The translations under genes were made by a program, and so were the position numbers. From contig JACKJT010000003.1 of NCBI GenBank assembly GCA_020637795.1, forward strand, positions 496,001-560,000: DNA of 64,000 nucleotides. Reading direction: 5' to 3'. The notes beneath the pieces are model-generated. The model was not told the DNA's origin. It did not search any database and saw only the letters and a list, made by a program, of their open reading frames with translations. Positions within the stretch are counted from its first letter, which is position 1. Every line of letters starts with the position of its first letter. Shown in pieces: positions 61,332-64,000 of the stretch. This stretch comes from Hoeflea sp. Lineage in GTDB: Bacteria > Pseudomonadota > Alphaproteobacteria > Rhizobiales > Rhizobiaceae.

Positions 61332-61735
61332 GGACTTCAGGTTTACGATCAGAATTTCTGTCCGCCTTTGCAGCGTCCGGTTTTCACCGTTTACAACCTC
61401 GCCTGCCGATTTTTTTCTGGTGACCACTGCCGGCTGGGCTGGATATTATTTCGGCAGGGACCCCTTAACAACAGGTTAAGAATTTGCGTATGCGGATATA
61501 TTGAGCACTAACTCACAATATAGAGATCACTTCAACTTTGACGTTATTGCTAACTTACTTATCATCGATTCAAATTGGTTGAACGGGTAGACAGCCAAGT
61601 CGCTATCTGTAACGATTAAGCGCGTCCTTGAAGGGACGCCAAGACAATCGAGTAGATGCATTTCGACAACCAATTGTTCGGGTCATCTATGAAGGGGAAG
61701 GGCGCAACAGCCCGCAGCAAGTTAGGGAGCCTGTT
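61332..61735. promoter_or_regulatory. AT-rich regulatory region upstream of the polyamine-type ABC operon
   Basis: About 400 bp without a gene, clearly lower in GC than its surroundings. It contains a possible sigma-70 promoter (TTGACG 61538-61543, 16-bp spacer, TATCAT 61560-61565), an inverted repeat CTTAAC/GTTAAG (61464-61469, 61475-61480), a second TATATTG/CAATATA (61497-61503, 61516-61522), and a hairpin GCGTCC...GGACGC (61621-61638). The leader would be about 165 nt. The dyads resemble operator sites upstream of the promoter. Confidence 0.5.
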
Positions 61736-62836
61736 TTGGTATCAACCAACACGGACGACGGCTTCGTCGTGTTCGACGGCGTACAGAAGAGCTACGATGG
61801 AGAAAATCTCGTCGTCAAGGATCTCAATCTTTCCATCGCCAAAGGTGAATTCCTCACCATGCTGGGCCCGTCAGGGTCAGGAAAGACCACATGCCTGATG
61901 ATGCTGGCAGGCTTCGAGACCGCCACCAACGGCGCGATCAGGCTTGGCGGCAAGGAGATCAACAACATCCCGCCGCACAAGCGTGGCATTGGAATGGTCT
62001 TCCAGAACTACGCCCTTTTCCCGCACATGACCGTGGCAGAGAACCTCTCGTTTCCGCTTGAAGTTCGCAAGATCGGCAAGGCGGAACGCGAAACGAAAGT
62101 GCAGCGTGCGCTCGACATGGTGCAGATGGGTGATTTCGGTGGCCGGCGGCCGGCGCAATTGTCCGGTGGCCAACAACAGCGAATTGCCTTGGCCCGTGCA
62201 CTTGTGTTCGAAGCGGAGCTTGTCTTGATGGATGAGCCTCTCGGCGCTCTCGACAAGCAATTGCGTGAGCACATGCAGTTCGAGATCAAGCACATCTCCG
62301 ACAATCTCGGCATCACGGTTGTGTACGTAACCCACGACCAGACCGAAGCGCTGACCATGTCGGACCGCGTCGCGGTCTTTGAAGATGGCCGCATCCAGCA
62401 GCTTGCTCCGCCCGATGAGCTGTACGAGCAGCCAAAAAACAGTTTCGTTGCCCAGTTCATTGGTGAGAACAACACGCTGATGGGCAAGGTCGAGAAGATT
62501 GACCAAGACCTCGCTGTCGTCCGCCTGGACAACGGCGACCTGATCGACACCGTTCCGGTCAATGTCAGCAGTGTTGGCGACAGGACCCTCGTCTCAATTC
62601 GGCCCGAACGGGTCGAATTTAACCGTGAACGTCTGTTGCCGGACGCTCACACGCTGAAGGCCGAAGTGCTGGAGTTCATCTACATGGGTGACATCTACCG
62701 CACGAGGCTTCGGGTTGCGGGCAAAGACGATTTCATCGTCAAGACCCGCAATGCGCCCGACCAGCGCCGGCTCAAGCCCGGCGAAATGATCGAGATCGGC
62801 TGGCGTCCTCAGGACTGCCGAGCGCTCGACGCCTAA
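61736..62836 (+). CDS. ABC transporter ATP-binding protein (polyamine/PotA-type)
   Basis: A 366-residue ATPase. Walker A: LGPSGSGKTTCL; signature LSGGQQQRIALARAL; Walker B ELVLMDEPLGALDKQL; the switch histidine in VTHDQTEAL. The C-terminal TOBE-like domain (about 270-366) fits the PotA/spermidine-putrescine type, as does the following PotD-like gene. Start: no suitable ATG; TTG 61736 has GGGAG 6 nt before it and gives the usual N-terminus length; an ATG at 61628 would add 36 residues lying in the leader. The permease genes are expected past the window end. Confidence 0.9.
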   Translation: MVSTNTDDGFVVFDGVQKSYDGENLVVKDLNLSIAKGEFLTMLGPSGSGKTTCLMMLAGFETATNGAIRLGGKEINNIPPHKRGIGMVFQNYALFPHMTVAENLSFPLEVRKIGKAERETKVQRALDMVQMGDFGGRRPAQLSGGQQQRIALARALVFEAELVLMDEPLGALDKQLREHMQFEIKHISDNLGITVVYVTHDQTEALTMSDRVAVFEDGRIQQLAPPDELYEQPKNSFVAQFIGENNTLMGKVEKIDQDLAVVRLDNGDLIDTVPVNVSSVGDRTLVSIRPERVEFNRERLLPDAHTLKAEVLEFIYMGDIYRTRLRVAGKDDFIVKTRNAPDQRRLKPGEMIEIGWRPQDCRALDA

Positions 62837-62914
62837 GTCTTAGACCATACCCCCAAGCGACTGCCCGATCCATGGGGGGAACCATAAACGGGTATCCTAA
62901 CAAGGAGAACAGAT

Positions 62915-64000
<1,086 letters not shown>

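Overview
The window looks like chromosomal DNA of a high-GC alphaproteobacterium, most likely a member of the Hyphomicrobiales (Rhizobiales). This rests on family-level resemblances: a DctB/DctD-controlled TRAP system with a perfect sigma-54 promoter, an ornithine decarboxylase behind a long structured leader of the alphaproteobacterial speF type, a lacI-xylB-xylA operon, a CobW-WD40 pair and a DUF1194 protein. The Na+-translocating NQR operon and adjacent cation:proton antiporter suggest a marine or saline lifestyle. Naming a genus would be a guess. I see no rRNA, tRNA, CRISPR array, phage or transposase gene. Gene density is high and almost every gene has a close family relative.

Layout. 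1-5.4 kb: a truncated MarR-type regulator, a creatininase-family amidohydrolase, a renalase-like FAD protein, a histidine-rich CobW GTPase with a WD40 partner, a glyoxalase-related small protein and a small secreted protein. 5.4-8.7 kb: ornithine decarboxylase with a ~390-nt leader, a GNAT enzyme downstream, and a divergent LysR regulator. 8.8-14 kb: DUF1007 protein plus Ni/Co exporter, two coupled GNAT genes, a class I aminotransferase and a LysE exporter. 14.2-21.2 kb: TRAP operon dctP-dctQ-dctM read from a sigma-54 promoter behind dctB-dctD. 21.2-28.6 kb: a 311-bp element with perfect 17-bp terminal inverted repeats, a DUF533 protein, KDPG aldolase, TrhO, a D-amino-acid dehydrogenase-like enzyme with a 4-hydroxyproline epimerase, a GH1 beta-glucosidase and a PcaD-like hydrolase. 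28.7-32.5 kb: xylose catabolism. 32.8-36.4 kb: gltX, lysS and an unknown membrane-anchored protein. 36.5-42.4 kb: a BMP-family nucleoside/nucleobase ABC importer ending in a cytosine deaminase-type amidohydrolase.

42.7-53.3 kb is the most unusual part. A nine-gene operon nqrABCDEF-apbE-nqrM-CBS is transcribed away from a gene for a periplasmic pentaheme cytochrome c. Both promoters appear to share one FNR/FixK-type box (TTGAGCGAGATCAA), placed at about -41.5 for each. NqrB is only 272 residues and lacks the usual N-terminal third and the SGAT flavin-attachment motif, while NqrC, NqrD, NqrE and NqrF keep their cofactor residues. A cation:proton antiporter follows the cytochrome. Together this reads as an oxygen-regulated, possibly rewired NQR linked to an extracytoplasmic multiheme electron carrier.

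53.5-59.2 kb: a second TRAP operon with a strong terminator between the binding-protein gene and the permease genes, continuing into an amidase, a tiny membrane protein and a D-2-hydroxyacid dehydrogenase. 59.2-61.3 kb: a YbdK-type carboxylate-amine ligase and a DUF1194 protein. 61.7-64 kb: the start of a polyamine-type ABC importer (PotA-like ATPase from a TTG start, PotD-like binding protein running off the window), behind an AT-rich regulatory region.
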